Positions 25,666 through 35,457 of a DNA stretch of 64,000 bases are shown in pieces. The DNA is from Moniliophthora roreri (lineage: Eukaryota; Basidiomycota; Agaricomycetes; Agaricales; Marasmiaceae). The stretch lies in contig LATX02000144.1 in assembly GCA_001466705.2 (NCBI GenBank), positions 496,001 through 560,000 of the forward strand, in the 5' to 3' direction. A program made the translations under genes and the position numbers. The notes under the pieces were generated by a model. That model was not told where the DNA came from and did no database searches. It worked only from the letters and a program-made list of their open reading frames with translations. The first letter of the stretch is position 1. Each line of letters opens with the position of its first letter.

Positions 25666-26106
25666 CTAATGGCTTGGAGGAGGAGTAGGGTAGGATGCAA
25701 GCAAAAATGTGTTGACGACGAGAAGTGACCACGATGCGAGAAGATACAGGAGAGGTGTCAATTCCACTTCCCATACAGCAACAACCGTAGGCAACGCGAC
25801 CTCTTGTACTGTCTAGATGTCAATACTGAGCCGATGTGAATAGGACATGTATTGTACGCACCCATTACCTGGTTTAAACATAAGTAATAGAAATCAATGG
25901 CAAAAATTCCAAGCTCTTGGGACCTCGCAAATTGCTTAGACAGGCTACTACCGTGAACAGGGGAACCAACGAGATGGAGGTCAGAGCTGGTACGGGGAAA
26001 TCGTCATCGCCAACGGGGATGATATCCAGAACCCAAATCAGAGGATGGATAGGACCATCAGTTGCGCTATGCCGGTCAGCAAAAGGTATGTCTGAGCGAG
26101 CATCAT
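25666..26106 (-). CDS. Unrecognised small multi-pass membrane protein, copy A (5' end unresolved)
   Basis: I do not recognise the family. Three exons join cleanly: one ending at 25971, then 25923-25862, then 25808-25666, with GT-AG introns of 47 and 53 nt. They encode HPLIWVLDIIPVGDDDFPVP, then ELGIFAIDFYYLCLNQV, then LTPLLYLLASWSLLVVNTFL and a short tail ending PTPPPSH. A candidate start at 26106 gives a hydrophobic segment (TYLLLTGIAQLMVLSIL), but it lies in another frame from the next exon, so an unseen intron, another start or a frameshift is needed. About four helices and 120-130 residues would result. A second, diverged copy lies at 58203-58764 with its last intron at the same place and phase, which supports a real gene family. 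Function unknown. Confidence 0.4.
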
Positions 26107-26644
26107 GGTGAGCCGTTCCCTGTCTCAATCTTGTCTAAAACATGCTGGCCTAAAACATGCTGGCTGTGCTCTGCATATCAAGGAAAGAAAAGAGGGGGAG
26201 AAGGCAGAAGTGGCTGCCGGCCCGACGATTAGTGCTTTAGCGCCCATGACACAATCTTGGACACGCACTACCGTCATCCAACCATCATCTAACCACCATC
26301 TCAGTCTGAAGCTTGCCTGAAGCACTCGCCGCGCGTTATCAAGAATCGTTCTTCATAGAGAAAATATGCCTGTTCCATTGCGCCTATTTATCTTCAGACG
26401 TAATATTGGCCTCGGTGTCTTCACTCTACATTATCTACTCACCGGCCAGCTCGGCTTTCGCGGCTTACTCGCCTCTAACCCACCGCTTATCGCTCGTTTA
26501 CTTCCTCCTTTGGTGATGAATCAATAAGTAGAAGCTGGAGCGAACAGGACGTACGACGATGATGTAGCTACTACGTCTTCGACTTCTGGTCCCTTATCAT
26601 ACCTCAAAATCTCTGGCTTACACCCAGAAACCTCCAAAGCTTTA
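26107..26644. other. Divergent intergenic region between copy A and the MFS gene
   Basis: Contains the promoter region of the MFS transporter and probably the missing 5' part of the - strand gene. A 15-bp tandem duplication lies at 26135-26164. Confidence 0.45.
26135..26164. repeat. Perfect 15-bp tandem duplication
   Basis: The unit CTAAAACATGCTGGC occurs twice head to tail with no mismatch, just upstream of the candidate start of the - strand membrane protein gene. Confidence 0.9.
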
Positions 26645-28650
26645 ATGTCGCTAAATTCGGTCCCTGAAGACATGACGAAAAATGCACTCCTGGTCCTTGC
26701 AGCGTGCGGGGCGACTGTACTAAACGTATGTCTTATATATTCTCATGGCCTCAGAGTACTAAATCCTTTCACAGATCTTTCTCAATGGTGCCCTAGTAGT
26801 CATTCTACCGACGATAGGAAAAGACCTGAACATGTCTGAACACGAGCTTCAATGGCCTCTTAACGTCTACGCGTACGGGGTATCCATGCAACTCTCTGCC
26901 ATTTCTAACCCCATTCTCGTAGTCTATCATACGGTTGCCTCCTACTTCTTTGTGGCAGACTCGCCGATATCACGGGCAGCAAATGTATGTTCTTGTTGGG
27001 TACTGCCTGGTTTGCTCTCTGGTGCGTCTTAAAGTATCGAGTTCTCCCGATCTTTTTGACGCCAGGTTCTAATAGGAGTATCGCAACAGCCCTCGCACCC
27101 AACTCTGCATCCCTGATCATCTTCGTCGCTCTAATCGGTGTTGGTGCCGCTGCGAATACCCCGACAGGTACGTGTACCTATTATGATGTCACCTTCACCA
27201 GCTCATGCATGTTCTCTTGCAGCCGTTGGTATCTTCTCGAGTCATTTTGAACCAGGCGAAATGAGGAACCACGCTATCACGGCTTTGGGCGCAGGTCAAG
27301 GCTTGGGATATGTCGTTGGTTTGATTCTCGGTAAGCTTATGTCTGGTTATGTCAACGTGTAGGACTGATATGGTTCGTGGTAGGTGGATCTCTTTCTCAA
27401 ACTACATTTGGATGGAGAGTCATTTTCTACATTCAAGGCGCCCTTGCCGCGTTCTTTGTTATTCTGGGTATCTTGTTCGTACCGTCTGACAGAACCGAAC
27501 GAAGATACGGAAAGGGCGTTGATTGGATTGGTGCATCGCTGAGTACGATCGGCGTCGGGTTATTTTGTTTCATTCTCATGTGAGTCATTGTGTTGTGGAG
27601 CTCTGGCCAATCCTAATCCTCCCTAGTCAATCCACGTCATTACCGCAAGGCTGGAAGACGCCTTGGGTGGCACCTCTATTCGTCATATCTCTGTTCATCC
27701 TGGTTGGATTTGTGCTATGGGAAGGCTACCGGGAGAGAAAAGACAAATCTGTCATTATGCCGCTTAGTATTTGGATGGAACCTGGAACAAAGCTTCAGCC
27801 TATGATTGGGCTGGTGTTCCTGGCCTGGTATGGTTTTCACTTTCTTTGTTGACTTCAAGAACTCATTGGTAGCGTTGATATCACAGGGCAAGCTTCAACT
27901 CGCTAAGTTACTTCCTCACACTCTATCTTCAACAAATCAACATGCTCGACCAGGTCAGCACTGCGATACGTCTCATCCCTGTCGCTCTTAGCGGACTGGT
28001 CGTCAATGTAATCACCGGGAGTCTATTGGGATACATATCTGGTCGAATGTTGCTCTCTGTTGGCCTTTTGGGCAGTGTGGTACGTTTCAGTACGCTTCCG
28101 GATCCTACCACCATTAGATTCTGATTCTCACACTCCAAAGGCGGCGCCCATCATATTCGCTCTCATCGACCTGAACGCAAGTTACTGGACCACAACTTTT
28201 CTAGTCGCTGTTCTAGTTAGTTTTGCCGAAGTCGCGTACACAGTTGGGAATCTGCAGGTTACTGTCGTATTTGATGAAGATTCGCAAGCTTTAGCTGGTG
28301 GGATATTCAATGTCGCTACTCGAGTTTGTATCTCCCTCCTTCATTTTCAGATCTGCATCTAATCCCATTATTTACATTAGTTGGGAACGTCTTTTGGACT
28401 ATCGTTAACGACCAGTATATCCACAGCTATTTCACGCGCGTACCACGAAAAACATCCAGAGTACGATGAGCAGTCGCCAGAAGTGCTCATGCCAGGATTT
28501 AGAGCAGGCGGCTGGACGTGTTTCGTGTTGGCGCTGGGGGGTTTTATTATTGCTTTGGTAGGGATGAGGGGTGTAGGTGTAATTGGAGACAAAAATGGGA
28601 GAGGAGTGATAAGACTTGAAGAGGAGTTTGAGGAAGCGGATGCACCATGA
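26645..28650 (+). CDS. Major facilitator superfamily transporter (DHA2-like drug:H+ antiporter)
   Basis: Proton-coupled exporter of small molecules in the plasma or vacuolar membrane. Exons 26645-26725, 26775-26872, 26923-27021, 27076-27167, 27223-27330, 27384-27579, 27627-27827, 27887-28079, 28141-28323 and 28381-28650 give 506 residues. Hydrophobic segments run through the whole length, about 12-14 helices. The loop 2-3 motif A is GRLADITGSK. The antiporter-like block after it reads GVGAAANTPTAVGIFSSHF, and GAGQGLGYVVGLILGG and FGWRVIFYIQGALAAFFVI follow, as in aminotriazole-resistance-type transporters. The C-terminus is short and acidic. The substrate cannot be told from sequence. No biosynthetic cluster lies next to it; the terpene synthase is about 14 kb away, with five genes in between. 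Confidence 0.9.
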
Positions 28651-28856
28651 TCATAACCGCCTTTGGTTCTTTTTTTTTTTTGAGAGGTAACGCGTATCTA
28701 GTGTAGTACATAATATCGAAAAACGAAACACTGTGTCCATGGCCCATGTAAGAGCAAGATACTCAAGCTTCTTTTGACATCGTCACTCGTGTGGTAGACG
28801 GATCCAGAGATGGTTTTGTGGGCTAGCGTCAAATTTTGTTCTCACGTTTGACCTCC

Positions 28857-29282
28857 ATGCGCGGTACCGTTCGCGTTGGACTCCATCTTCCTCGACTCAC
28901 CTTATTCTCTGGGCCGAATTGCTCTCTGTGCGACGTACGGTTTTCTCCTTTCGATGGATTATGTCTTTAAAACTAATTTTCGCTGGATTCTAGACGGCAA
29001 AGGAAGAGCTAGCGAAAGTCAGGCAGAAAGTGAGTCACAGTTCGCTCAGAGTTCCTTGTGGTTTCTCAAATGAAAGTATCCTTTATATAGCGGGACTTTC
29101 AGCTAGATATCGTCAATATTCAGGAACCGGGTCAAGAACGTTGGAAAAAGAAATATGTTTACTGGATACCAGCCTTGCATCTAGAAGGCAAGGAGATCGC
29201 GAAAGGGAGATGGGATGCAACGATAGTAACGGAGGCATTAGCCAAATGGGACCAGGAGAAGGAGAAGCCGATAGAGACCTGA
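28857..29282 (+). CDS. Glutaredoxin-like protein (DUF836/YDR286C-C5orf63 type)
   Basis: Small thioredoxin-fold protein, probably mitochondrial or cytosolic, of uncertain redox role. Exons 28857-28934, 28994-29029 and 29091-29282 give 101 residues. The fold starts with RLTLFSGPNCSLCDTAKEEL, whose CxxC (CSLC) is the redox site. It continues to DFQLDIVNIQEPGQERWKKK and YVYWIPALHLEGKEIAKGRW, which carries the cis-proline region (IPALHL) of the family. The first exon (MRGTVRVGLHLPR) may be a short targeting leader. The length fits the family (about 90-110). The stop at 29280-29282 lies inside the likely 5' end of the next gene on the same strand. Confidence 0.88.
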
Positions 29283-30544
29283 CAAAAGTCCAAGATTCTG
29301 TCACGGAAGCGCAGAAGAGTGCGTCGTCCGCGGAGTCACTTCCGCCCTCTGAACTAGCACACATCCCTTCCGAATATTTATTCTTCTCTGACACCGCACC
29401 CGAGCTCTCCGATGTAGTTGCCTCTTGGATGCCAGCCAGCAAAGGCGCTTATATCAATGGAATTTACCTTCGAAATTCGGAAACCGTCATTGGAGACACG
29501 ATGGGGAATGAACCTACAAAAGACTCGTTTTTGGATGAACCATTAACTCCCCACTGCTTCAATTGTGGCTCTCCCGAACATACTGTTTCCACATGTCCTT
29601 TTCGATTAGACCGGGAGCTTGTCGCTCTGTCCAGGCAGTACTACGAGTTCTATCGAGAACTTTATGACGAACAACGTATTGGGCACAGTGATTTTGCCGG
29701 AAGGCTATGTGACGTCGAAGAATGGAAGCGAACGCGGCTCTCGTGGCTAGACTCCTTCGTTCCAGGCGAGATTAGGGGCCCCGAGCTAAGGGAAGCCCTC
29801 GGTATTGACGATGAGCAAGAGATGGAGAGCCGTGCCGACGCACAGGGTTATGCGCAGGCGGAGTGGTTGCGAAACATGGCGTTATGGGGGTATCCACCAG
29901 GTTGGACGAGTCAAAGTGGCCGAAGCCCACAGGAAACGGTTCGAGAGAGGATCCAGTACCAGTTTTCGGGTGGCGAGGCCGCTGAAGATGATGACGAATT
30001 TTATTTCTTCGATGTATCGGGCATTACAGAGCGAATCTCTCTCCGAGATAGGCCGGATACCACGGAAATGGTGGACAGCCGAGACTCTGAAGTAGAACCA
30101 AGTTTTATCGAGCATTTTGCTCATGGTACTGCTCCAGAACGTAAAAACGACGTTCAGCGATCTGAAGCAACTCAAGATACTCCTATCCTTCCTCAAAGAT
30201 GGGCCACCTATCCCAACACCTACTTCTCTTCTTCTCTTCTCCCCATTTATAACGGTTTTGCTCTGCCAGCTATTGAAGACGACTCACCCAAACCGAGGGT
30301 TTCTTTTTCCATGACAGCCCTCGTTCCAGAACCGGCCTTGCCACCACCACCTCCGTCGACAACTCCTCCACCATTACCACCTCCACCTCCATCTTCGCAG
30401 CCTCCACCGCAACCTCCAACATATTCTCCACCGTCACCTCCGACCGCACTACCACCACCACTTCCATCTGCATCTGGTACGGAACGTACTTCAGTTGTTG
30501 GATCAGACGGCGAGTCTGATATGGAGATGTCAGATGAGGATTGA
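29246..30544 (+). CDS. Zinc-knuckle and PSP-domain protein (ZCCHC8-like)
   Basis: Probable nuclear RNA-metabolism protein. Single exon; 432 residues if it starts at 29246 (an in-frame ATG also exists at 29210 and a later one at 29429). A CCHC zinc knuckle lies near residue 104 (CFNCGSPEHTVSTC, spacing CX2CX4HX4C). Downstream, WLRNMALWGYPPGW is the PSP proline-rich motif found in ZCCHC8 and SF3b2 type proteins. The C-terminal third is a long poly-proline tract, then an acidic end (SDGESDMEMSDED). ZCCHC8 is part of the NEXT complex that feeds nuclear RNA to the exosome; that role here is inference. The chosen start overlaps the upstream glutaredoxin-like gene by 37 nt in another frame. Confidence 0.8.
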   Translation: MGPGEGEADRDLTKVQDSVTEAQKSASSAESLPPSELAHIPSEYLFFSDTAPELSDVVASWMPASKGAYINGIYLRNSETVIGDTMGNEPTKDSFLDEPLTPHCFNCGSPEHTVSTCPFRLDRELVALSRQYYEFYRELYDEQRIGHSDFAGRLCDVEEWKRTRLSWLDSFVPGEIRGPELREALGIDDEQEMESRADAQGYAQAEWLRNMALWGYPPGWTSQSGRSPQETVRERIQYQFSGGEAAEDDDEFYFFDVSGITERISLRDRPDTTEMVDSRDSEVEPSFIEHFAHGTAPERKNDVQRSEATQDTPILPQRWATYPNTYFSSSLLPIYNGFALPAIEDDSPKPRVSFSMTALVPEPALPPPPPSTTPPPLPPPPPSSQPPPQPPTYSPPSPPTALPPPLPSASGTERTSVVGSDGESDMEMSDED

Positions 30545-31009
30545 GCCGTATCGTCTTTTCTTGGATTTTTTCCCGTTTGTCTGCCGTCCTGCTATCGAGT
30601 CCACATCATTTCGTGTATTTAACGACTGGCCTGTATATCCAGCTTATATTGCATCTACGAAATTCTGATAAACTAGCTTGCATTCTTACTGTTTTTTCCT
30701 CCATCCATTTTGGCTGGGTGCACTAACCATCGGGTTTGGCTCTACATTGGTGAATGTGAAACAATGGGTGGGTAAGCGGTATACTTTATGTATTACGCTT
30801 CATTGACACTAGCGATCTACTAATAACAGTATTACCAGGCAGAAAGATGTACGTGTCCTTTGTCTTTAAATAGTCAAGTCCCTCCTTTACCTTCCTAAAA
30901 GATTTCAGCTCGAATGCCCCAATCGCCTATTCAAACAAAGCAGGCAGCTCTATACCGCACAAAAGACACGGCACGAGAGAAAGGAGCCAAGGCCAGCCTA
31001 CCCCACTGA
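30545..31009. other. Intergenic, 0.46 kb
   Basis: 3' region of the zinc-knuckle gene; no coding frame recognised before the F-box fragment that begins near 31010. Confidence 0.45.
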
Positions 31010-31327
31010 TCCTCCACCGGAATTCGTCGAGATCATCATTGAGTTCGTACTATTGGAACCATCCCCAGGCTCTATTTTGTGCACATGTGCACTTATCTCT
31101 CGTACGTTGATCGTCCTCGCTCCGCGGTCGCTGTGGGTGAAGTACATTCAACGACGACCAAACTTTGAGAATCCCATCGGCGGACTTTCAACCAGTTCGA
31201 GCCCCTTATCTCATTCCCTCATCTCTCTCTCGTTTATGCCAAGGCGTTCCATATTAGTCGGAGATACTTGCGCTGACAGCAGGACGTTTCTGGAGCGGTG
31301 CGGGACACGAATTGTCAAAGCGAAATA
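31010..31327 (+). pseudogene. F-box family 5' fragment (truncated relic)
   Basis: The frame reads PPEFVEIIIEFVLLEPSPGS, then ILCTCALISRTLIVLAPRSL and later LERCGTRIVKAK followed by a stop. It matches the first 120 or so residues of the F-box-like gene at 41318-42752 (PPEIVEIIIGFVLLEQSPSP, RTCALISRVW, LEWCGTSF). The rest of the gene is missing: similarity stops where the convergent transcription-factor-like gene begins on the other strand. No intact start or downstream exons were found, so it is a truncated duplicate. Confidence 0.7.
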
Positions 31328-32591
31328 GCGAAAACGGTCCTCAGCCACTGCCTCCAGCGCTCGTCTATCAAGCCATACACGTAATCCACCCACCTCCTAG
31401 CCTCACTGACCCACCAACACTGCTCACTCAACCTTCCCAGCATCACCAGATAATAATAAAGGATCACCAATGCCCTCTGCCTCCTTTCATTCAACAACTT
31501 TATGAACCTCTTCCCAGCCAGTGCGGGCCAAAACATGGCGCTCCTCGCTTCATGTCCCGTCTGACTGAGTAAATAGGCAATGCATAACCCATGAACCGCG
31601 GTTCGGTATGCCTCCCTGTTATTTAGATCATGTAGTTCCTCGAGATCCAACCCGAAATCCGTGGAGGTCTCATATAGGTGGTGTAAAGGTGCAAGGAGCC
31701 AAGTGGTCGAATCGGAGGCAGAAGGTGCAGTCGATGACGCCAGTTGCCCCAAATCCAAACCCTGCAACCATGGAGCTGCATACACAAACTGCTTCAGCGG
31801 AGAGCAGATATTATGTAGCAAAGTCACCAGGGAAAAGACATTCTCTGGCAACGACGACGACGAAGATAGTGATAAGGCAATGGTGTAGAGTGATAATGAT
31901 GCTAGGGTCATAAAGTGCGCGTGGGGATTCAAAGGGGGATGACGAAGAAGTTGTATCGCTTCATTCCGATGTGCAGATGCTCGGGTGATCCATTTTTGGG
32001 AGCTGGAGCTGGAGCTGGACTCGTAGAGTCGACCCAGATGAAGCGCCGTAAATGCTAATGCGGCATGCATGGTGACTGGGTTGTTGAACAATAAGTGAGG
32101 CAAGAAGACGGCGGTTTGAACCATATATCTAGGATTGGTGCAGAAAGAAGGGGCAGTCAAGTCGATGAAATGGCGGAATGTTCGAAGGGAAGTGGTGTCT
32201 ATGGTGAGGGAGAGTGGGGTTACCAAGTGAGGCACTGGATCCATGTATATGGAGGGTTTGGCGAGACTGGAATGCTTGCTGTCTTTTATTCCATTCCCGT
32301 TCTGAGGCTTCGATCGTGTATCAACGTCCATGATGTGACACTAACAAAAGGTGTTCATCAAGTTGGTACACCTCGTCTGACAAGGCGATTTTGGGAACTT
32401 ACTTGTTCGTATTCACCAATGTTGTCTCCGTTGTCTCTGTTATCTGACCGCGTGATTTCCTTGGTAACTGCCTCCACTTGCATGTGCAAGGTCTGACCTT
32501 TAGTCTGAATCCCAGTAATGTGCTGGTCTCCCTCAATATTCTGGATGCGAGCTGTCCTGCTAATGGACAAGTCGAGACTGGAGAGGGGCAT
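31315..32591 (-). CDS. Fungal-specific transcription factor-like protein without visible Zn2Cys6 domain
   Basis: Exons 32591-32403 and 32340-31315 give 404 residues. The sequence resembles the middle and C-terminal regulatory domain of Upc2-type Zn2Cys6 factors: PVPHLVTPLSLTID at the front, TAPSFCTNPRYMVQTAVFLP, MHAALAFTALHLGRLYES in the middle, and YYYLVMLGRLSEQCWWVSEA near the end. No six-cysteine cluster was found in this frame or upstream on the same strand up to about 33.9 kb, so the protein either lacks DNA binding or its first exons are unrecognised. A Ser run (about residues 165-172) is encoded by a short GGAGCT repeat. The 3' end abuts a truncated F-box fragment on the opposite strand and overlaps it by 13 nt. 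Confidence 0.65.
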
Positions 32592-34269
32592 CGTAGGGAT
32601 CCAGAGGTCAAGGTAGAGGTTCACATGAAATACTGAACAACAAGTGAACAACAAGTAAATCTCATCAAAGAAGGAATTATGGAAAGACATAGGATCCGAA
32701 AAATGGAAAAAACGTCAATTTGGGCGGCTCGGCTGGGGATCGGCGGAGGCCTGTCAGACGCAGATCAGACATAGTGTGAGACCGTACCGTACAGACACAC
32801 AGCTTGGTACCGTCGGTCTCTCGTTAGACAGACTTTGGTAAACGTGACTTTGGCGAGTATGTATAGGAATGAGAATGGCGTTGCAAAAGAGGGGCCGCCT
32901 GCCTAGGCCTGTAGATTCTAGATCCTCGTACCGTTCTGTCGGTTCAGTTGTCTCCAGACTCCCACTTATTAGTTACCCGTACTCCCCCTTCATAGCGCCC
33001 GCCTTCAAAATTATTGTTCCGTAAATCCTTATGTAGAGAAAAATCATGTAACTTAATTTGGTACGGTCCCGAAAAAAAAGGACTAAGAGGCCAAGGCCAA
33101 TCGACAGAAGGACGAAGCTCAAGAACCGTGTCCTGGAGACACCGTGGGGGGTCAAAGCGTAACGTCGTGCCACGTGACAAACGGACCTTAGGCAACCGCA
33201 GCCGAAAACGGACTTGGAGAGGTCCCAAGAGTATCCATGAGTACATCCAGTTGGTGAGGGCACCTTATCCGTCCTATTTCTCTCTGTGACTGCACAGAAC
33301 TTATGCCTCGCTTGCTCTACAAGCGCTATCTACGTTTCAAGCCTCACTAGTACCCTTTCGAGGCGGATGATGGGTGTACATTTCGAGGAGATTCAAGACT
33401 TCAAGGCACGGGATATGCGTGGGGCGGTCGTTCTTTGATCATTCTTTTCACTTGAATCTTGTTATATATACTTGGGCTTCAGTCATCATTCACACTCCGT
33501 TGCCAGAGCAAAGAAGTACAAAAGGGACTGGGAAGTGGTTATTCACTGAAAAACGTGCCCTTTCCGTCTCTGCCACGTCGTCCTGTCGAATGATGGGTTG
33601 GACGAGCGTCGATACAGCCGACAGCCAGATCCAGGCCATTAAGATTCGGACCATTTTTAACAGTGCAATTTTGTCTTCCCTAGGCTCAATATTTTGTCTC
33701 TGACTCGATACAGGGCTAGTAGTGAACCAAGATCTCGATATGACAGTCACCGATCGCGGCTCTTTTATACAATTTGAACTTGGAAAAGTTGACATGTTGA
33801 CACTTTGCTCCCAGGTCTCAGGGTCGTCGACTTTTTTTTTGCGGCCAAGTCCACGATCGGTCCAGCCGAAAAAACCCAACACGCAAAGTCCAAATTCTTC
33901 TGAAATAAATATTGTGCAATATTATGTCCAAGAAGATAATGAAGAAGCGGTTCCCCGTGTTGGAAGGGAACGGACAAAGTGGTAGCATACAGTAGTCAAA
34001 TTCGTTTCTCATAGCTAGACGAATTTGACTTGTACTACCAGTCGTTCTCCCGGTCCGGTCTCCAGTCTTGCTTTCTCCATTACCTAATATCCCTTTTAGA
34101 GCGAGTCTACTTCCAATCAATCACCCATCATCCCACTCAATAACTGGATTATTAGCTGAAGCGTAACATTGTACATATTTTTTTCCGTGACTCCAGACGA
34201 AATTGCTCACTTCAATGCTCACCCGCGCGTATCGTAGTTGACGGTTGCTCAGGTTCTTTTTGGATCCAT
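32592..34269. other. Intergenic, 1.7 kb, one weak candidate ORF
   Basis: No convincing gene. A - strand frame at 33654-33490 would give a 54-residue peptide starting with a signal-like stretch (MVRILMAWIWLSAVSTLVQP), but nothing else supports it. A run of nine T lies near 33832-33840. Confidence 0.4.
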
Positions 34270-35457
34270 AGTGACTTTGCGATTGAGTGGTATCCAAGGT
34301 TGAGCCTGAGGAGGGACAGACTCATGTTCGTTTTCCTGGCTATTTCTCAAATTGCGAAATCGTTACCTCTTCAAAGTTTCCCTTCTGTGACAGAACTGCA
34401 ACTCCGTTACGTCAAATTGGCGTCTGCCGCAGGCCTTTGGGATGTTTTCCGTGCCTTTGGCCCTACATTGGAGGAGTTGAAGGTTGAATGCTCATTTCGA
34501 TTCCCATGAGCTTGGTCTCCAGGCAAAGCGTATGACACTATTGCCTTCACTCCGTTCACTCGAGTTTGACGTGCAGAACACCGGCATCCCCCAGCTGATA
34601 TCTTGTTGTACTCCATCCCCGAGTTCACAGAAATTGACGTGTCAATTCCATGCCAGTCATAAATCTCCGATACGAATGTTGGATGAGCTGTTAAGATCTC
34701 GAAAGCGATTAGGATGTACGTAAGTTCGGCAACTGGGAGTTGCAGTGCCAAATGGGTCAAAGCGGGCAATGCTTTCACGAATTGCTTCAGCTAGTCCAAG
34801 GAGGTGAATCACGAGCTCTTGCGAAGAAGAGAGGAAGTCACGTACATTAAAGATGGACGCCATCTACAAGAGCGATCTCTCTCTCAGGTTCGGAGTGGAT
34901 GATAAAATTCGAGACCCCATCATACGATGACCTCCTTGACCATTATCCCCATCTCGTGTCAATTTCAAATAGCAGTTCATTCGGTTCTTTCATTCCATTA
35001 CTCCAGAAACTCCCCTCATTGAAAGAGTTCCGCTTCGATTTTGGGGTTGCCCTCGCACGCCGGGAGCTTGGTGGAGACTCAGACTGGTTATCACCCCAAC
35101 TCGGATCCGGAAGCGCAAGTTTATTCTGGCTTCAGGCACGGTCTTGTTCCTCGACAGGGCAGTATTCCATGGCGCAGAACCGGCTCAACGAGTTTGCTCA
35201 ACTCATCCCCTATTCTGATACTCAAAAGTTGTTGCTGCCTTCGTTCTTGTACGAAATGGCACACGAAGATCATACCAATTCTTCGTCGGATCGGTGAACT
35301 CGCGGCTGCTCTGGAAGCCCAAATTTGGATTGGCCATCACGAGAGAATTGGATGTACCATATATGTAGATTCTTTTTTGAACCGTCAATGTACATCAACC
35401 TTGACAGAACAGAGGAATCATTATACCCTTCGCCGTACTTGTCTTTCAAGATTCTGA
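34270..35457 (+). pseudogene. Rearranged F-box-like pseudogene (inverted duplicate of the gene at 41318-42752)
   Basis: The segment matches the F-box-like gene on the other strand 6-7 kb away over most of its length: SFPSVTELQLRYV and LWDVFRAFGPTLEELKV against SFPSVTKLYLHDV and FWDIFRTFGPSLEKLKV, then GSFIPLLQKLPSLKEFRFDF against GSLIPLLQKLPSLKELRFDF and NRLNEFAQLIPYSD in both. The F-box itself is missing at the 5' end. The frame is broken several times. About 210 bp in the middle (34694-34904) are inverted relative to the flanks. Between 35090 and 35175 a 1-nt insertion and a 7-nt deletion relative to the other copy shift and restore the frame. It cannot encode the family protein. Confidence 0.8.

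Noticed and set aside
26645..28650. MFS transporter as part of a terpene gene cluster
   Set aside because: It is about 14 kb from the terpene synthase with five genes of other roles between them.
33490..33654. 54-residue signal-peptide-like frame on the - strand
   Set aside because: Only a short hydrophobic start; no splice partner, no cysteine pattern and no duplicate, so it is reported only within the gap entry.
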